NCBI RefSeq assembly: GCF_003002025.1
Contig: NZ_PVZB01000001.1
Span: 372,001-436,000 of the forward strand
DNA: 64,000 nucleotides
Reading direction: 5' to 3'
DNA from: Paraburkholderia sp. BL25I1N1
GTDB lineage: Bacteria; Pseudomonadota; Gammaproteobacteria; Burkholderiales; Burkholderiaceae
Part shown: positions 35,399-44,906 of the stretch, piece after piece
Numbering within the stretch: position 1 is the stretch's first letter
How the letters are laid out: every line of letters begins with the position of its first letter
Program-made: the position numbers and the translations under genes
The notes under the pieces: generated by a model
What the model saw: the letters and a program-made list of their open reading frames with translations, nothing else
Told to the model about the DNA's origin: nothing
Databases searched by the model: none

Positions 35399-36148
35399 TC
35401 AATGAATCAGCATGCCGCCGTTCACGTCGAGGGTGATGCCCGTGAGATAGGTCGACAGATCGCTGACGAGGAACAGGCACGCGTTCGCCACGTCGCTCGC
35501 GTTGCCGAGCCGGCCGAGCGGGATGCCCTTGATGATGTCGACGCGCATCTCCGCGGTCAGCTTGTCGCCGGTGATATCGGTTTGAATCAGGCCGGGCGTG
35601 ATCGAGTTCACGCGAATGCTGTCGCCGCCGAATTCGCGGGCCATCGCGCGCGAGAGACCGAGCACGCCGGCTTTGGCCGCGCTGTAGTGCGGGCCGCCGA
35701 AGATGCCGCCGCCGCGTTGCGCGGAGACCGACGACATGCACACGATGCTGCCGCCTTTCTGCTCTTTCATGGCCGGCAGCACGGCTTGCGACATGTAGAG
35801 CGTGCCGCGCAGATTGACGTCGACGACGGCGTTGAAGCCTTCGGCGGTGATGTCCAGCGTGCGCACCGGCTGCGTGATGCCGGCGTTGTTGATGAGGCCG
35901 TCGATGCGGCCGTAGCGCTCGAGTGTCGCTTTGGCGGCCGAGACGCACGCGTCTTTGTCGGTGACGTCGCAGGCGAGGCCGAGATGCGCGTCGCCGAGAT
36001 CGGCGGCGGCGCGCTTCGCGTCTTCTTCGCGCAGATCGAGTATGACGATGCGGGCGCCCTGAGCGGCGAGTGCCTGAGCGGTTGCCTTGCCGATTCCGCG
36101 CGGTGAGGCGGCGCCGGTCACGATGACGACTTTGTTCTCCAACAGCAT
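35399..36148 (-). CDS. Short-chain dehydrogenase/reductase
   Basis: 249 residues of classical SDR type: cofactor motif TGAASPRGIGKA near residue 12, D-residue after the second strand (LDLRE) favouring NAD(H), NNAG near 90, catalytic Ser in MSSVSAQRG and Y-x-x-x-K in YSAAKAG. Close relatives oxidise sugar alcohols, deoxysugar acids or beta-hydroxy acyl groups. Given the neighbours, oxidation of a sugar-derived alcohol before transketolase cleavage is the most sensible role. Confidence 0.88.
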   Translation of the reverse strand: MLLENKVVIVTGAASPRGIGKATAQALAAQGARIVILDLREEDAKRAAADLGDAHLGLACDVTDKDACVSAAKATLERYGRIDGLINNAGITQPVRTLDITAEGFNAVVDVNLRGTLYMSQAVLPAMKEQKGGSIVCMSSVSAQRGGGIFGGPHYSAAKAGVLGLSRAMAREFGGDSIRVNSITPGLIQTDITGDKLTAEMRVDIIKGIPLGRLGNASDVANACLFLVSDLSTYLTGITLDVNGGMLIH

Positions 36149-36265
36149 GATTGTCTCCTGAGTGTTGATGTGATGGCCGAAGTGTCTACTGCGCGGCCTG
36201 TCGCATCAACGACGTACTGCTCAACTATGTTTGAGAAATTTTCAGGTGACGTGCTGCTTTAAACG

Positions 36266-36295
36266 CAGATGCCGCATGGTGCGACGCCGCATCTG
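36266..36295 (-). promoter_or_regulatory. Inverted repeat in front of the SDR operon
   Basis: CAGATGC-N16-GCATCTG, a perfect 7-bp dyad about 120 bp upstream of the SDR gene and just after the LysR gene. It could be a LysR operator or a terminator hairpin. Confidence 0.35.
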
Positions 36296-36348
36296 GAATG
36301 TCTTGCGAGCGCGGTGCAGGAAAACCCTGGCAAGGATCGAAGCCGCTC

Positions 36349-37245
36349 TCAGGCTTTGCGCTCCATGCGCCCGACCTCGCGCTCGATCCACGCGATAAAG
36401 CGCGTGACGCGCGGCAGTTCGGCGTTTTGCGGCGGATAGACCAGATGATGCGCGCCGACCTCCACGGCGTGCGTGTCGTCGAAGACCGGCACGAGCGCGC
36501 CTTCCTTGATCCGAACCGAGGCGAGCATCACGCTTTCGAGCGCGATGCCGAGGCCGAGCGCGGCCGTTTCGAGCGACATGTACGAGCGATCGAAAGAGAA
36601 GTCGAAGGTCTTATGGGCGGCCGACACGCCGGTGCGTCCGAACCACTGCTTCCACTGCACAAGCGGCGTCTCCGAGTAGATCAGCCGATGTTGCAGCAGA
36701 TCTTCGGGCGTCTCGACCGGATTGTTCGCCAGATATTGCGGCGACGCGAGCGGCGCGATGAACTCGCCGCGCAGCGTTCTGACTTCGAGGTCGCGCCAGT
36801 TCGCGTAGCCGTGGCGCAGATCGATGTCGTAATAACCGCTGGTAAACGAGACGTCCTCATATGAGCAGGCGAGATTCAACTGGATATCGCCATTGGCCTC
36901 CTGGAACGAAGCAAGCCGCGGCAGGAGCCACATGAGCCCGAAGCTGGGACTCGAATGCACGCGCAGGATATCGACGTCGGTGCGGCTCGATGCGCGCTCA
37001 GTGGCGCGGCTCAGATCGGCCAGCGACCCCGTCACGTCGGACAGATAACGCTCGCCGGTCGGCGTGAGGACGAGCCCACGGCCGGAGCGATAGAAGAGCG
37101 GCTGGCCGATTACCGACTCCAGGTTGCTGATCTGATGACTGACCGCCGATGCGGTCAGCCCGAGCTCTTCCGAGGCCCGGTTGACGCTTTTTGTTCTGGC
37201 CACGCTCTCGAACGCGACGATGGCCTTGACCGGTGGAATGCGCAT
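36349..37245 (-). CDS. LysR-family regulator, GcvA-like
   Basis: 298 residues. The winged helix (about 1-65) contains VAFESVARTKSVNRASEELG and LTASAVSHQISNLE, the GcvA/AmpR signature, and the effector domain follows from about residue 90. The start is the ATG before RIPPVKAIVAF; a longer frame upstream is not supported. It is read in the same direction as the SDR-MFS-transketolase genes and divergent from the RbsABC-type importer, so it could control either or both. Confidence 0.87.
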   Translation of the reverse strand: MRIPPVKAIVAFESVARTKSVNRASEELGLTASAVSHQISNLESVIGQPLFYRSGRGLVLTPTGERYLSDVTGSLADLSRATERASSRTDVDILRVHSSPSFGLMWLLPRLASFQEANGDIQLNLACSYEDVSFTSGYYDIDLRHGYANWRDLEVRTLRGEFIAPLASPQYLANNPVETPEDLLQHRLIYSETPLVQWKQWFGRTGVSAAHKTFDFSFDRSYMSLETAALGLGIALESVMLASVRIKEGALVPVFDDTHAVEVGAHHLVYPPQNAELPRVTRFIAWIEREVGRMERKA

Positions 37246-37628
37246 AGTGGAATTTTTTTCAGATGCAGTTGAATGAAACCGCCTTGTTCGCACGCCATTC
37301 GCACTGCCATTCTGTCGACAAGCCGCGCAGCCAGGGATGCATGGGGTCCTCTCGGTACTAACCCGGCAGTTTCACTGCCGCCAGGCGGCTAAATCATAAA
37401 CATAGGTTGCGCAGTGCAACAACTGTGCAGGAGACGGTAATGGATTATCCGACTTTCCCGGTGAGCGCGCGATCAGCACACGCTCACACGCAGCGCTCTC
37501 GTCCTGTTCGCTTCCATATCGAGTAAAGACATTTCGCCGGTTAGCGCCTATGCGGCGTACCGGCGACTGTCGTACTACGCATTCGCAAAACATGCGCGAT
37601 GCGCGGAAAACGCGAAAGGAGAAAGGAC
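37246..37628. other. Divergent regulatory region with possible leader peptide and hairpins
   Basis: 383 bp. It contains CGGCAGT-ttc-ACTGCCG (37364-37380), a 28-codon frame starting MDYPTFPVSARS at 37440 behind a good Shine-Dalgarno (CAGGAGACGG), ending at 37526, and then CGCCGGT-N17-ACCGGCG (37535-37565) some 60 bp before the ATPase gene. The order peptide-hairpin-gene resembles an attenuator, but no run of regulatory codons is seen. Confidence 0.4.
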
Positions 37629-39173
37629 ATGGCTGAGCAGCGTTACTTGTTGACGGCGCGCGCGATCGTCAAGAGCTTCGGACCGACCAGCGTATTGAAG
37701 GGCTTCGATATTTCGATCGCCCCAGGTGAAGTGCATGCTTTCCTGGGTGGCAACGGCGCGGGCAAGTCGACGCTGATCAAGATCATCTCCGGTCAGTTCG
37801 AGCGCGACGGCGGCACGCTCGAATTCGACGGGCAAGCAATCGGTGCATCCGTCGGCGGGCATATCGCCGCCGGCACCATCGCGGTCGTCAATCAGGAACT
37901 TGCGTTGCTGCCGCATCTGTCGGTGGCCGAGAACATCGCGATGCCGCGGCTGCGGCGCGGCGCCGCGAAATATAGCGAACGCGCGTCGATGGACATTGCG
38001 GTCGAAGCGCTGTCGCTGATCGATCCGCAGTTCGCGCGTGAATCGTCGGGCCGGCTGGTCGGCGATCTGACCTTGCACGAGCGCCAACTGGTGGAGATCG
38101 CGCGCGCCCTCGGTTCGGGCGCGAAGCTGTTGCTGCTCGACGAGCCGACCGCCAATCTGACCGCTGCGGAAACCATCCGGCTCTTCGCGGTACTACGGCG
38201 TCTCATTGCCGATACGGGACTCGCGGTGCTGTTCGTTTCGCACCGCATGCGCGAGATTCGCCAGATCGCCGATGTCTGCACGATCATCCGCGACGGCAAG
38301 ACGGCCGTCGATCGCGTCGCGCTCGATGCGATCACGGATCGCGAGATCATCGAATGCATGGGACAGAGCGTTGTCGTCGATGACGCGGCCGCGCGCGTCG
38401 CGCAGTCGGCGGAGTTGGGGCAGGCACACCCGGCAGGGGAGCAGGACATGGGTGACGGCGGCGGTCGCATTCACGCGGGCGCATTGCGGATCGAACGCGA
38501 CGGTGTGGCGATCGAAGTGCCGGCCGGCGCGATTGTCGGCCTCGCCGGAGCACCGGTGGGTCCGTCTTCGTTGATCGATGCGCTGACCGGTATCGCGCCC
38601 GCCGGCTCATGGGCTATTACACGCGCCGGCGCTCGTGTCAGCTATTCGCATCCGTCGGCGGGCGCGCGCGACGGCGTCGGCTTCGTCTCGGGCGACCGCT
38701 CGAACAAGGGCGTGCTCGCCACGTTGCCGATCGTCGACAACCTCGTCGCGGCAGCGCGCGTCGTCAACCGGCGCAGTGTCGTGAAGCGCGAGGAAATCGA
38801 GCAGAGCACGCGGTTGCTGGACGCCCTGAAGATTCGCGCCGGCTCGCTGTGGGACTTGCCGGCCACACTCAGCGGCGGCACGCAGCAGAAACTGCTGATC
38901 GCCCGTTGGCTATTGCTGCGGCCGAGGCTGCTGGTGCTCGAAGAGCCGACCCGCGGCGTCGACATCCGCACGAAGCGCGAAATCTACGCGCTGATTCGCA
39001 AGATGGCGCAGCAGGGTACGACGATCGTCTGGTGGTCGACCGAATATATCGAACTGGTCGAACTGTGCGACACCGTGCTCGCATTCGATCTGGACGGCAA
39101 GCCCACCGAAGTCCTGCGTCACGCCGACGTCAACGAAACACAACTCGCGGCCGCAACGGGTATGGCCGCCTAA
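37629..39173 (+). CDS. Sugar ABC transporter ATP-binding protein (RbsA/XylG type)
   Basis: 514 residues with two nucleotide-binding domains. The first has Walker A GGNGAGKST, a modified signature LTLHERQ and Walker B LLLLDEPTANLT. The second has a degenerate Walker A (GAPVGPSS, no Lys), the signature LSGGTQQK and Walker B LLVLEEPTRGVD; loss of the second Lys is common in this family. AGAAAGGA precedes the ATG. It powers the permease and binding protein encoded next. Confidence 0.9.
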   Translation: MAEQRYLLTARAIVKSFGPTSVLKGFDISIAPGEVHAFLGGNGAGKSTLIKIISGQFERDGGTLEFDGQAIGASVGGHIAAGTIAVVNQELALLPHLSVAENIAMPRLRRGAAKYSERASMDIAVEALSLIDPQFARESSGRLVGDLTLHERQLVEIARALGSGAKLLLLDEPTANLTAAETIRLFAVLRRLIADTGLAVLFVSHRMREIRQIADVCTIIRDGKTAVDRVALDAITDREIIECMGQSVVVDDAAARVAQSAELGQAHPAGEQDMGDGGGRIHAGALRIERDGVAIEVPAGAIVGLAGAPVGPSSLIDALTGIAPAGSWAITRAGARVSYSHPSAGARDGVGFVSGDRSNKGVLATLPIVDNLVAAARVVNRRSVVKREEIEQSTRLLDALKIRAGSLWDLPATLSGGTQQKLLIARWLLLRPRLLVLEEPTRGVDIRTKREIYALIRKMAQQGTTIVWWSTEYIELVELCDTVLAFDLDGKPTEVLRHADVNETQLAAATGMAA

Positions 39174-39223
39174 CGTCGGTTAGCGCCGCCGCGCGCCAAA
39201 ACATCATTAATCTGGAGACAACC

Positions 39224-40219
39224 ATGAAATCAGCCACTCATCCCATCGCGGAGGCGCAGCCGAAGCGCAGCAGTGCGGGACGCCGTTTGCTGTCGGCCTA
39301 CCGCACCGAAATCGCGATTGCCATTGCGATCATCGTGATCGAACTCGCGGTGGGCACGATCGTGCCGGCGGCGCTGTCGGGCGGCAATATTTCCAACGTG
39401 ACGCAGGCGGCCGCGCCGCTCGTCATCATGGCATTCGGCGTGTTGCTCGTGATCATTACCGGCGGCATCGATCTGTCCGTCGGTTCGGTGTTTTCGTTGA
39501 CGGGCATGGTGACCGGCCTCGCCATGGCGCATGGCTATGGCGCGGTGGCGAGCAGTGTCGCCGGACTCGCGGTCGGCGTCGGCATCGGCGCGCTCAACGG
39601 TGCGCTCGTGACCTTCGTCGGACTCGCGCCGTTCGTCGTGACGCTCAGCACGTATGCGATTGCCGGCAGCCTCTCGTTCATCGTAACCGACGGCCACTCG
39701 CTGCCGATCTCCAACCCCGACTACTGGCTGCTCGATTCAGGAACGCTGATTCCCGGCCTGCCGAACTATGCGCTGTGGTGCGTGCTGCTGCTCGTCGCGA
39801 TCGAATTCTGTCTGCGCAAGGTGGTGGCGGGCCGCTGGCTGTATGCGATCGGCAGCAGCAGTTCGTCGGCGCGCGTGATCGGGATTCCGGTCAACCGCGT
39901 GCGTCTCGGCGCATATGTGCTCTCGGGTTTGCTGGCTTCGTTCGCGAGCATCGTCAGCGTGTCGTACATCAGCAATGCCGAGGCCACCGCGGGATCGAGC
40001 CTGATGCTGCAGGCCATCGCGGCCGTGGTGATCGGCGGCGCGAGCCTGTTCGGCGGGACCGGTTCGGCCATCGGCGCACTGCTCGGCGCGCTGATGATCA
40101 CGATCATTCAGAACGGCGCGAATCTGATCGGCGTGAACAGTTTCTGGCAAGGCACCGTGACCGGTGTCGTCATTCTCATCGCGGTTCTCGTGGATCGCGT
40201 TACCAAAGCTCGGCGTTGA
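39224..40219 (+). CDS. Sugar ABC transporter permease (RbsC type)
   Basis: 331 residues, CUT2 permease with 8-10 membrane segments. [20 protein letters not shown] and [21 protein letters not shown] are the family marks. CTGGAGA lies in front of the ATG. It is the second gene of the operon. Confidence 0.9.
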   Translation: MKSATHPIAEAQPKRSSAGRRLLSAYRTEIAIAIAIIVIELAVGTIVPAALSGGNISNVTQAAAPLVIMAFGVLLVIITGGIDLSVGSVFSLTGMVTGLAMAHGYGAVASSVAGLAVGVGIGALNGALVTFVGLAPFVVTLSTYAIAGSLSFIVTDGHSLPISNPDYWLLDSGTLIPGLPNYALWCVLLLVAIEFCLRKVVAGRWLYAIGSSSSSARVIGIPVNRVRLGAYVLSGLLASFASIVSVSYISNAEATAGSSLMLQAIAAVVIGGASLFGGTGSAIGALLGALMITIIQNGANLIGVNSFWQGTVTGVVILIAVLVDRVTKARR

Positions 40220-40257
40220 GCACGGGTTCGCAAAAACTATCTGGAAGGAGACACATC

Positions 40258-41280
40258 ATGAACAAGCGCACATTCAGGTCGGCCGGCGCATGCACGAGGC
40301 AGCCGGTTGCGCGGATCGCAATGGCGTCGATCGTCGCACTCGCCGCGGCATTCGCGTCGCAGATGGCGGTCGCGGCGGACAAGCAGACAGTTGCGTATAT
40401 CGCGCCGTCGCTGGATATTTCGTACTGGCAGTGGGTCGCGTACGGCGTCAAGCAACGGGCGCAAGAACTCGGCATGGACTATGTCGAGTTCACTTCGGAG
40501 AATTCGCCGGCCAAGCAGATGGACAACGTGCGCACGGCCATGACGCGCGGCGTCAACGCGATCGTGATCGGGCCGGTCAGTTCGACCAGCACGCCGCCCG
40601 TGCTGCGTCTTCTGAAGTCGAAGTCGGTGCCGGTCGCCTTCACGGGCATCGGGCCGCAGGCGGGGCAGACGGACTATACGTCGGCCGTCACGGCGAATAA
40701 CTACGATACGGGCAAGGCTCAGGGCGCATACGTTTGCAAACTCGCGAAGGATCGCGGCAGCAACAAGGTGGCGATGCTGTCGCTGCCGCAGGATCGCGAG
40801 AATGCGCAGAAGTACATGAAGGGCGCGCAGGAGTCGTTCAAGGCCGATGGCTGCGAACTCGTGCAGGTGCTCGAGACGCACGGGCTCACGGTCAACGAAG
40901 CGGTGCAGCAGGCCAACGACGTACTGACCGCTCACCCCGATGTCAAAGCCATCTACGGCATGTACGACGAAGCCGCGACGGGCGCCGCCAAGGCGCTGCA
41001 AACGCGCGGTGCGGTCGGCAAGGTGGCGGTCGTCACGGCCGACGGCAGCCCGACGACAATCAAGCTGCTGCGCGACGGCGCGATCCAGGGCATCTTTTTG
41101 CAGGAGGCGGTCGGGCAAGGGATCGACGCGACCACGCAGGTGTTCAACGCGCTGAATCATAAGCCGACGACGCAGGAATTCGCGTTGAAGGAGCCGCTCG
41201 TGACGAAGGAAACGATCGATCAGCCGGATGCGCAGGCCACGGTGAAGCGTGTCTATCCGCCGTCCGCGGGCAAGTACTGA
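40258..41280 (+). CDS. Periplasmic sugar-binding protein (RbsB-like)
   Basis: 340 residues with a signal peptide (cleavage near MAVAADK, residue 40) and a ribose-type binding fold ([51 protein letters not shown]). The ligand-pocket aromatic pattern differs from ribose- and fructose-binding proteins, so the sugar is undefined. It is placed last in the importer operon, after the permease, unlike frcB. GGAAGGAG gives a very strong ribosome site, which fits its need for high expression. Confidence 0.9.
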   Translation: MNKRTFRSAGACTRQPVARIAMASIVALAAAFASQMAVAADKQTVAYIAPSLDISYWQWVAYGVKQRAQELGMDYVEFTSENSPAKQMDNVRTAMTRGVNAIVIGPVSSTSTPPVLRLLKSKSVPVAFTGIGPQAGQTDYTSAVTANNYDTGKAQGAYVCKLAKDRGSNKVAMLSLPQDRENAQKYMKGAQESFKADGCELVQVLETHGLTVNEAVQQANDVLTAHPDVKAIYGMYDEAATGAAKALQTRGAVGKVAVVTADGSPTTIKLLRDGAIQGIFLQEAVGQGIDATTQVFNALNHKPTTQEFALKEPLVTKETIDQPDAQATVKRVYPPSAGKY

Positions 41281-41369
41281 GAAAACGGTGTTGACCTGAT
41301 TGCGCGGCCGTTCATTTAGTGGTGTTTCGACGCGAGCGCCGCGCGTCGTATAACTTCAAAGGAGGCGCT

Positions 41370-42266
41370 GTGGACAATCTGCCTATCATCGACCCGCATC
41401 ATCATCTGTACGATCTGAAGACCGGCAACTACCCTTGGCTGCAAGGGCCGATGCTCGACCGCGTGTTCGGCGACTATTCGGCCATTCGCAAGGACTACCT
41501 GATCGATGACTTTCTCGCCGATATCAAGAATCAGAATGTGGTGAAGACGGTTCATCTGCAGGTCGAATACGATCACAACGATCCGGTGGCCGAAACGCGA
41601 TGGCTTCAGAGCGTCGCGGACAAGCACGGCTATCCGCACGGCATTGTCGGTTTTGCCGATCTGTCTTCGCCGAACGCGCAGGCTGTGATCGAAGAGCACT
41701 GCCAGTACAAGAACGTGCGGGGCATTCGCCAATGCCTGAATTTCCATCGCGATCCGGTGAAGACGTTTATCGACAGTCCGCATTTGATGAGCGATCCGCA
41801 ATGGCGGCGCGGCTATGCGCTGCTCAAGGAGCACGATTTGTCGTTCGATCTGCAACTCTATTACACGCAGATGGAAGAGGCGCTCGCCCTAGCGCGCGAT
41901 TTCCCCGGTACGCCGATGGTGCTCAACCACACCGGCATGCCGGTCGACCGTAAGCCCGAAGAGATCGAGGCATGGAAAAAGAGCATGACCTCGCTCGCTT
42001 CGGCGGACAACGTTTTCTGCAAGATATCCGGTCTGGGTATGGGCGACTGGAAGTGGACGGTGGACAGCATCTGTCCGTTCGTCCTGCACGCAATCGAAGC
42101 ATTCGGCGTGAAGCGCTGCATGTTCGCGAGCAACTTTCCGGTCGACAAGCTGTTCAGCAGCTATGACGATGTGTTCAACGCCTTCAAGGAGATTACGCGG
42201 GAGTTCGCGGCGGACGAGCGGGCGGCGCTGTTTCATGACAACGCGGAGCGGGTGTACAGGCTGTGA
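41370..42266 (+). CDS. Amidohydrolase, sugar-lactonase type
   Basis: 298 residues from a GTG that follows AAAGGAGG by 5 nt; the frame upstream is not convincing. The fold is the metal-dependent TIM barrel of the amidohydrolase family (Amidohydro_2): IIDPHHHLYD at the N terminus, VLNHTGMPVDRKPEE and CMFASNFPVDK with a late conserved Asp. Relatives include L-fuconolactonase, L-rhamnono-lactonase and 2-pyrone-4,6-dicarboxylate lactonase. Following a sugar importer, opening of a sugar lactone is the best guess. Confidence 0.82.
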   Translation: MDNLPIIDPHHHLYDLKTGNYPWLQGPMLDRVFGDYSAIRKDYLIDDFLADIKNQNVVKTVHLQVEYDHNDPVAETRWLQSVADKHGYPHGIVGFADLSSPNAQAVIEEHCQYKNVRGIRQCLNFHRDPVKTFIDSPHLMSDPQWRRGYALLKEHDLSFDLQLYYTQMEEALALARDFPGTPMVLNHTGMPVDRKPEEIEAWKKSMTSLASADNVFCKISGLGMGDWKWTVDSICPFVLHAIEAFGVKRCMFASNFPVDKLFSSYDDVFNAFKEITREFAADERAALFHDNAERVYRL

Positions 42267-42406
42267 GGGCTATCCGCCGCGCGTATGGCGCCCAGCACTT
42301 CGACAATGCCGGCGCGGCTCGCTGATGGAGATCGCGTGCGTGGCGATACAGCAAACGTGAGGGGAGTATCGACGCGCTGACGCGGAGCGCGCTTTTGCCC
42401 GCGCGA

Positions 42407-43246
42407 TCACGCGCCCGAACCTGCCGGATATCCTTTCGACCGGCCGAATGCCGGTTGTTCGCGAGTCGCGCGGTTGAGCAGCATGGGGATCTCGTCCAGA
42501 CGCAGCAGCGTGAGCGCTCCGCCATACACGAGCCCCGTATCGACATTGATGACGTTGCCGCGAACCATGGGCTCCCGCACCGGCGTATGCCCGACGATCA
42601 CCGCGGCCACGCCGTCGATGCGGCTGCCCGGGTCTAGCCATCCTGGTGCAAATCGTTGGCACAGTTGCGCGAAGGCCCGGCGCATCGAAATAAAACCTGC
42701 TGTCTTGCCAGCGATCCAGCGGGAGCGATCCCAGATCACCTTGCGCCGCACGGGTCCGTTGCGGTCCTCCTGTTCCAGCGCCTGCACCATCTTCGGCCAC
42801 GATTGCGTGGGGACGTTGGCGTGCACGATGCCGACCAGGCCGTCGTCGGTTTCGATTTCGATCGCGTAGGGAAGGGCCGCCATATACGTCACGATGTCGT
42901 CCAGCGCCGCTTTGTCGTAGACCATATCGAACAGCCACTCGCCGCCGGTGGATCGAATCGACGCGTTCTTGCCGCCGTAGCGATGCCAACGAACGATCGT
43001 GTCCTCGTGATTGCCACGCACCGATTGAATGCGATACCGGTCCACGAATTCGAGCACGGCCGGCGATTCGATGCCCCGGTCCACCAGATCACCGACGGCA
43101 AACAGTCTGTCGCGCGACGGGTCGTAGCGGCGCAGCTCCAGCTCTTTCGCAAGCCGGCTGAAACAGCCGTGCAGATCGCCTACGACGAAGTCGCGACCGG
43201 CCGTGTTCTTTTTGAAGCGTCGCACGGGTATGAAAGTCTGCTGCAT
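42407..43246 (-). CDS. PPP-family serine/threonine metallophosphatase
   Basis: 279 residues with the metal-binding signatures of the PPP group: GDLHG (23-27), GDLVDRG (about 52) and GNHED (about 78), plus later histidines in VHANVP and GHTPV. It is similar to PrpA/PrpB and the lambda phosphatase. These enzymes dephosphorylate proteins or diadenosine polyphosphates in the cytoplasm and use Mn2+. It stands alone between the importer cluster and the long gene-free stretch. Confidence 0.85.
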   Translation of the reverse strand: MQQTFIPVRRFKKNTAGRDFVVGDLHGCFSRLAKELELRRYDPSRDRLFAVGDLVDRGIESPAVLEFVDRYRIQSVRGNHEDTIVRWHRYGGKNASIRSTGGEWLFDMVYDKAALDDIVTYMAALPYAIEIETDDGLVGIVHANVPTQSWPKMVQALEQEDRNGPVRRKVIWDRSRWIAGKTAGFISMRRAFAQLCQRFAPGWLDPGSRIDGVAAVIVGHTPVREPMVRGNVINVDTGLVYGGALTLLRLDEIPMLLNRATREQPAFGRSKGYPAGSGA

Positions 43247-44588
43247 GTTTTCACCGCAATCAGTTGACGTGAAATGACGGAAGACTTCTGTATGGTTGCT
43301 GCGTGACGCCCGGACGGTATTGACATCGAAGTGTCTTCGTCGGTTAGGCATGGCGCGCGCAGTGTCGCCGCCGTCACACAGTGTTGACCGCCAATTGAGT
43401 GCTTTCAGTGTCGATTTGTAACGAGGTGTTTGAACCTGAATGCCGTCCCCATCGCCCCGATCGAGCGAGGGGTGCAGACGGAGCGGCGACATCGTCGCAT
43501 TGATCCCGTGGCATAGGCAGTGTCTTTTACGCTCGGTTACAAGTGGCGTATCAAAGGCCACAACGTATCGGCAGGTTTTTTCGACGGTCGTCGCCGGCGC
43601 ACCGACTTATGTGGCCCGGCTCGCATTGCTGAACGAAACCGGACATATCCGCGTTCGTTGCAATCCGGGCCGTATTGGCGCGTGAGATGAGCGATGTTTT
43701 TTCGGTGCGCTCGCGAAACCGCGATGCCGAGTCGGGCCTAAATCGCTCTGACAGGCCCGACTGACAAGGCGCCGCAGGTCGCCCGGAAGCAATCGAAGCC
43801 CGTTTTGGGGCGCCCCAAAACGGTTGCCGCCTGCGTCGACCCCGATTGGTTTGGCGAGACGCGAGAACGACGGGGCGATCCACCGTCAATCGCGCAATGC
43901 GCGCTACCCCACATAGTGAGGTGGGCGGACATCGCTTTTCGCGGCCGTGCCGCCGGGTCGTTCCTCGGCCACCCGTCTCACGCTTGCAACATCCCGGACG
44001 GGCTCAGTAAAACCTACTTTTGTCGGCTCAATGCCAGCATCTTTGACCGAAGTATTTGTCGAACCATTGCCCGCCAATGGTCCTACGGTTTTCCGCCCTG
44101 CAGAAATAATGCGCGAAGCACGGCAAGCGGGTTCCGCTCCTTCGCTTTCCAGTGTCTCAAATCCGAACCATCGCGCGCTGCGAAATCCCTGCCGCACCTT
44201 CCGCTGAAGTGTCGATCGTTGCCCAGCAAGGCTTTGAGGCCTGTTGGCATAGCCGTTGCAAATAGAGAGTCACAAGACGAAAAAACATGTTGCAGACGGA
44301 AAGCAGCAACAGAACTCCGGCAGCAACAAAAGTCTTCGTAAATCGCGTTCGGGGCGGTCCACGCGTTTTGCGGGGTGCGGCGGGGCCAGCGAAAACGGAA
44401 GTCGATAAACAACGACACGGCGATGGATACGGGGTTATTCAGCCTCTCGTGATCGTGACGAAGTAAAGCGCTGGCCTCGCCACTTTTTCCGTCCTCGTGA
44501 CGGGCATGAACGCCGCTCCGGCGCACCTGTTTTCAGGCGGCTGCAGACGGCATAAACCGAAGTCAACTTTCACTCTACGGGGGTTAGC
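43247..44588. other. 1.3-kb gene-free stretch with several strong palindromes
   Basis: No frame here has a ribosome site or recognisable protein; overlapping frames on both strands (for example at 43551-43889, 43805-44341 and 44083-44526) look random. It contains a perfect 10-bp dyad AGTCGGGCCT-N13-AGGCCCGACT (43730-43762), a perfect 24-bp palindrome centred on GGGGCGCCCC (43800-43823), and ACCATTG-N5-CAATGGT (44063-44081). The right end must carry the flp promoter. Base composition is less skewed than in the genes around it. It may hold a small RNA or be a decayed insertion. Confidence 0.5.
43800..43823. repeat. Perfect 24-bp palindrome
   Basis: CCGTTTTGGGGC followed by its exact reverse complement. 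As RNA it would make a loopless hairpin; as DNA it could bind a dimeric protein. It is 38 bp past the 10-bp dyad at 43730-43762. Confidence 0.8.
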
Positions 44589-44765
44589 ATGAAGAACACG
44601 ATCAAGAAGTTTTTGCGCGAAGAAGACGGTGTGGCGGCGATCGAATACGGCCTGCTGGCCGGCTTGATCGCAGTGGCGATCATTGCGACGGTGACGACGA
44701 TGGGCGCGAACCTGAGGGCCGTGTTCACGACCATTTCGAACAAGCTGGCCACCGCCGCGGCCTGA
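44589..44765 (+). CDS. flp: Flp-type pilin subunit
   Basis: 58 residues. A short basic leader, MKNTIKKFLREEDG, is followed by the prepilin cleavage point and a hydrophobic stretch VAAIEYGLLAGLIAVAI with Glu at +5, the exact Flp/Fap pattern. The pilin is processed by the TadV peptidase encoded next and assembled by the Tad machinery into thin adhesive pili. GGGGGTT precedes the ATG. The wide promoter region in front and gap behind allow it to be expressed much more strongly than the rest of the operon. Confidence 0.93.
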   Translation: MKNTIKKFLREEDGVAAIEYGLLAGLIAVAIIATVTTMGANLRAVFTTISNKLATAAA

Positions 44766-44906
44766 CGCACCGCGCTGCATCAGGTGCAAAAGCCGATCGC
44801 CCGCCCTGGCTCGACGGTCCTTCGAGACAGGGTAGCGACGGCCCCGCCCTTAAAAGAAACGACTCCAGTAAAGAACGGCAATTTGATCCTCGAAACGGAG
44901 CAGGCA

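Noticed and set aside
38529..38580. Loss of the Walker A Lys in the second ATPase domain of the RbsA-type protein as a damaging mutation
   Set aside because: Degenerate second Walker A motifs are common in this transporter family, so it is not a sign of decay.
44063..44081. ACCATTG/CAATGGT dyad as possible attachment site or transposon end
   Set aside because: No matching copy or integrase/transposase gene is seen in the window; kept only as part of the gene-free stretch description.
43805..44341. 178-codon frame in the gene-free stretch
   Set aside because: It starts inside a palindrome, lacks a ribosome site, and is overlapped by equally long frames on the other strand, none with recognisable sequence.
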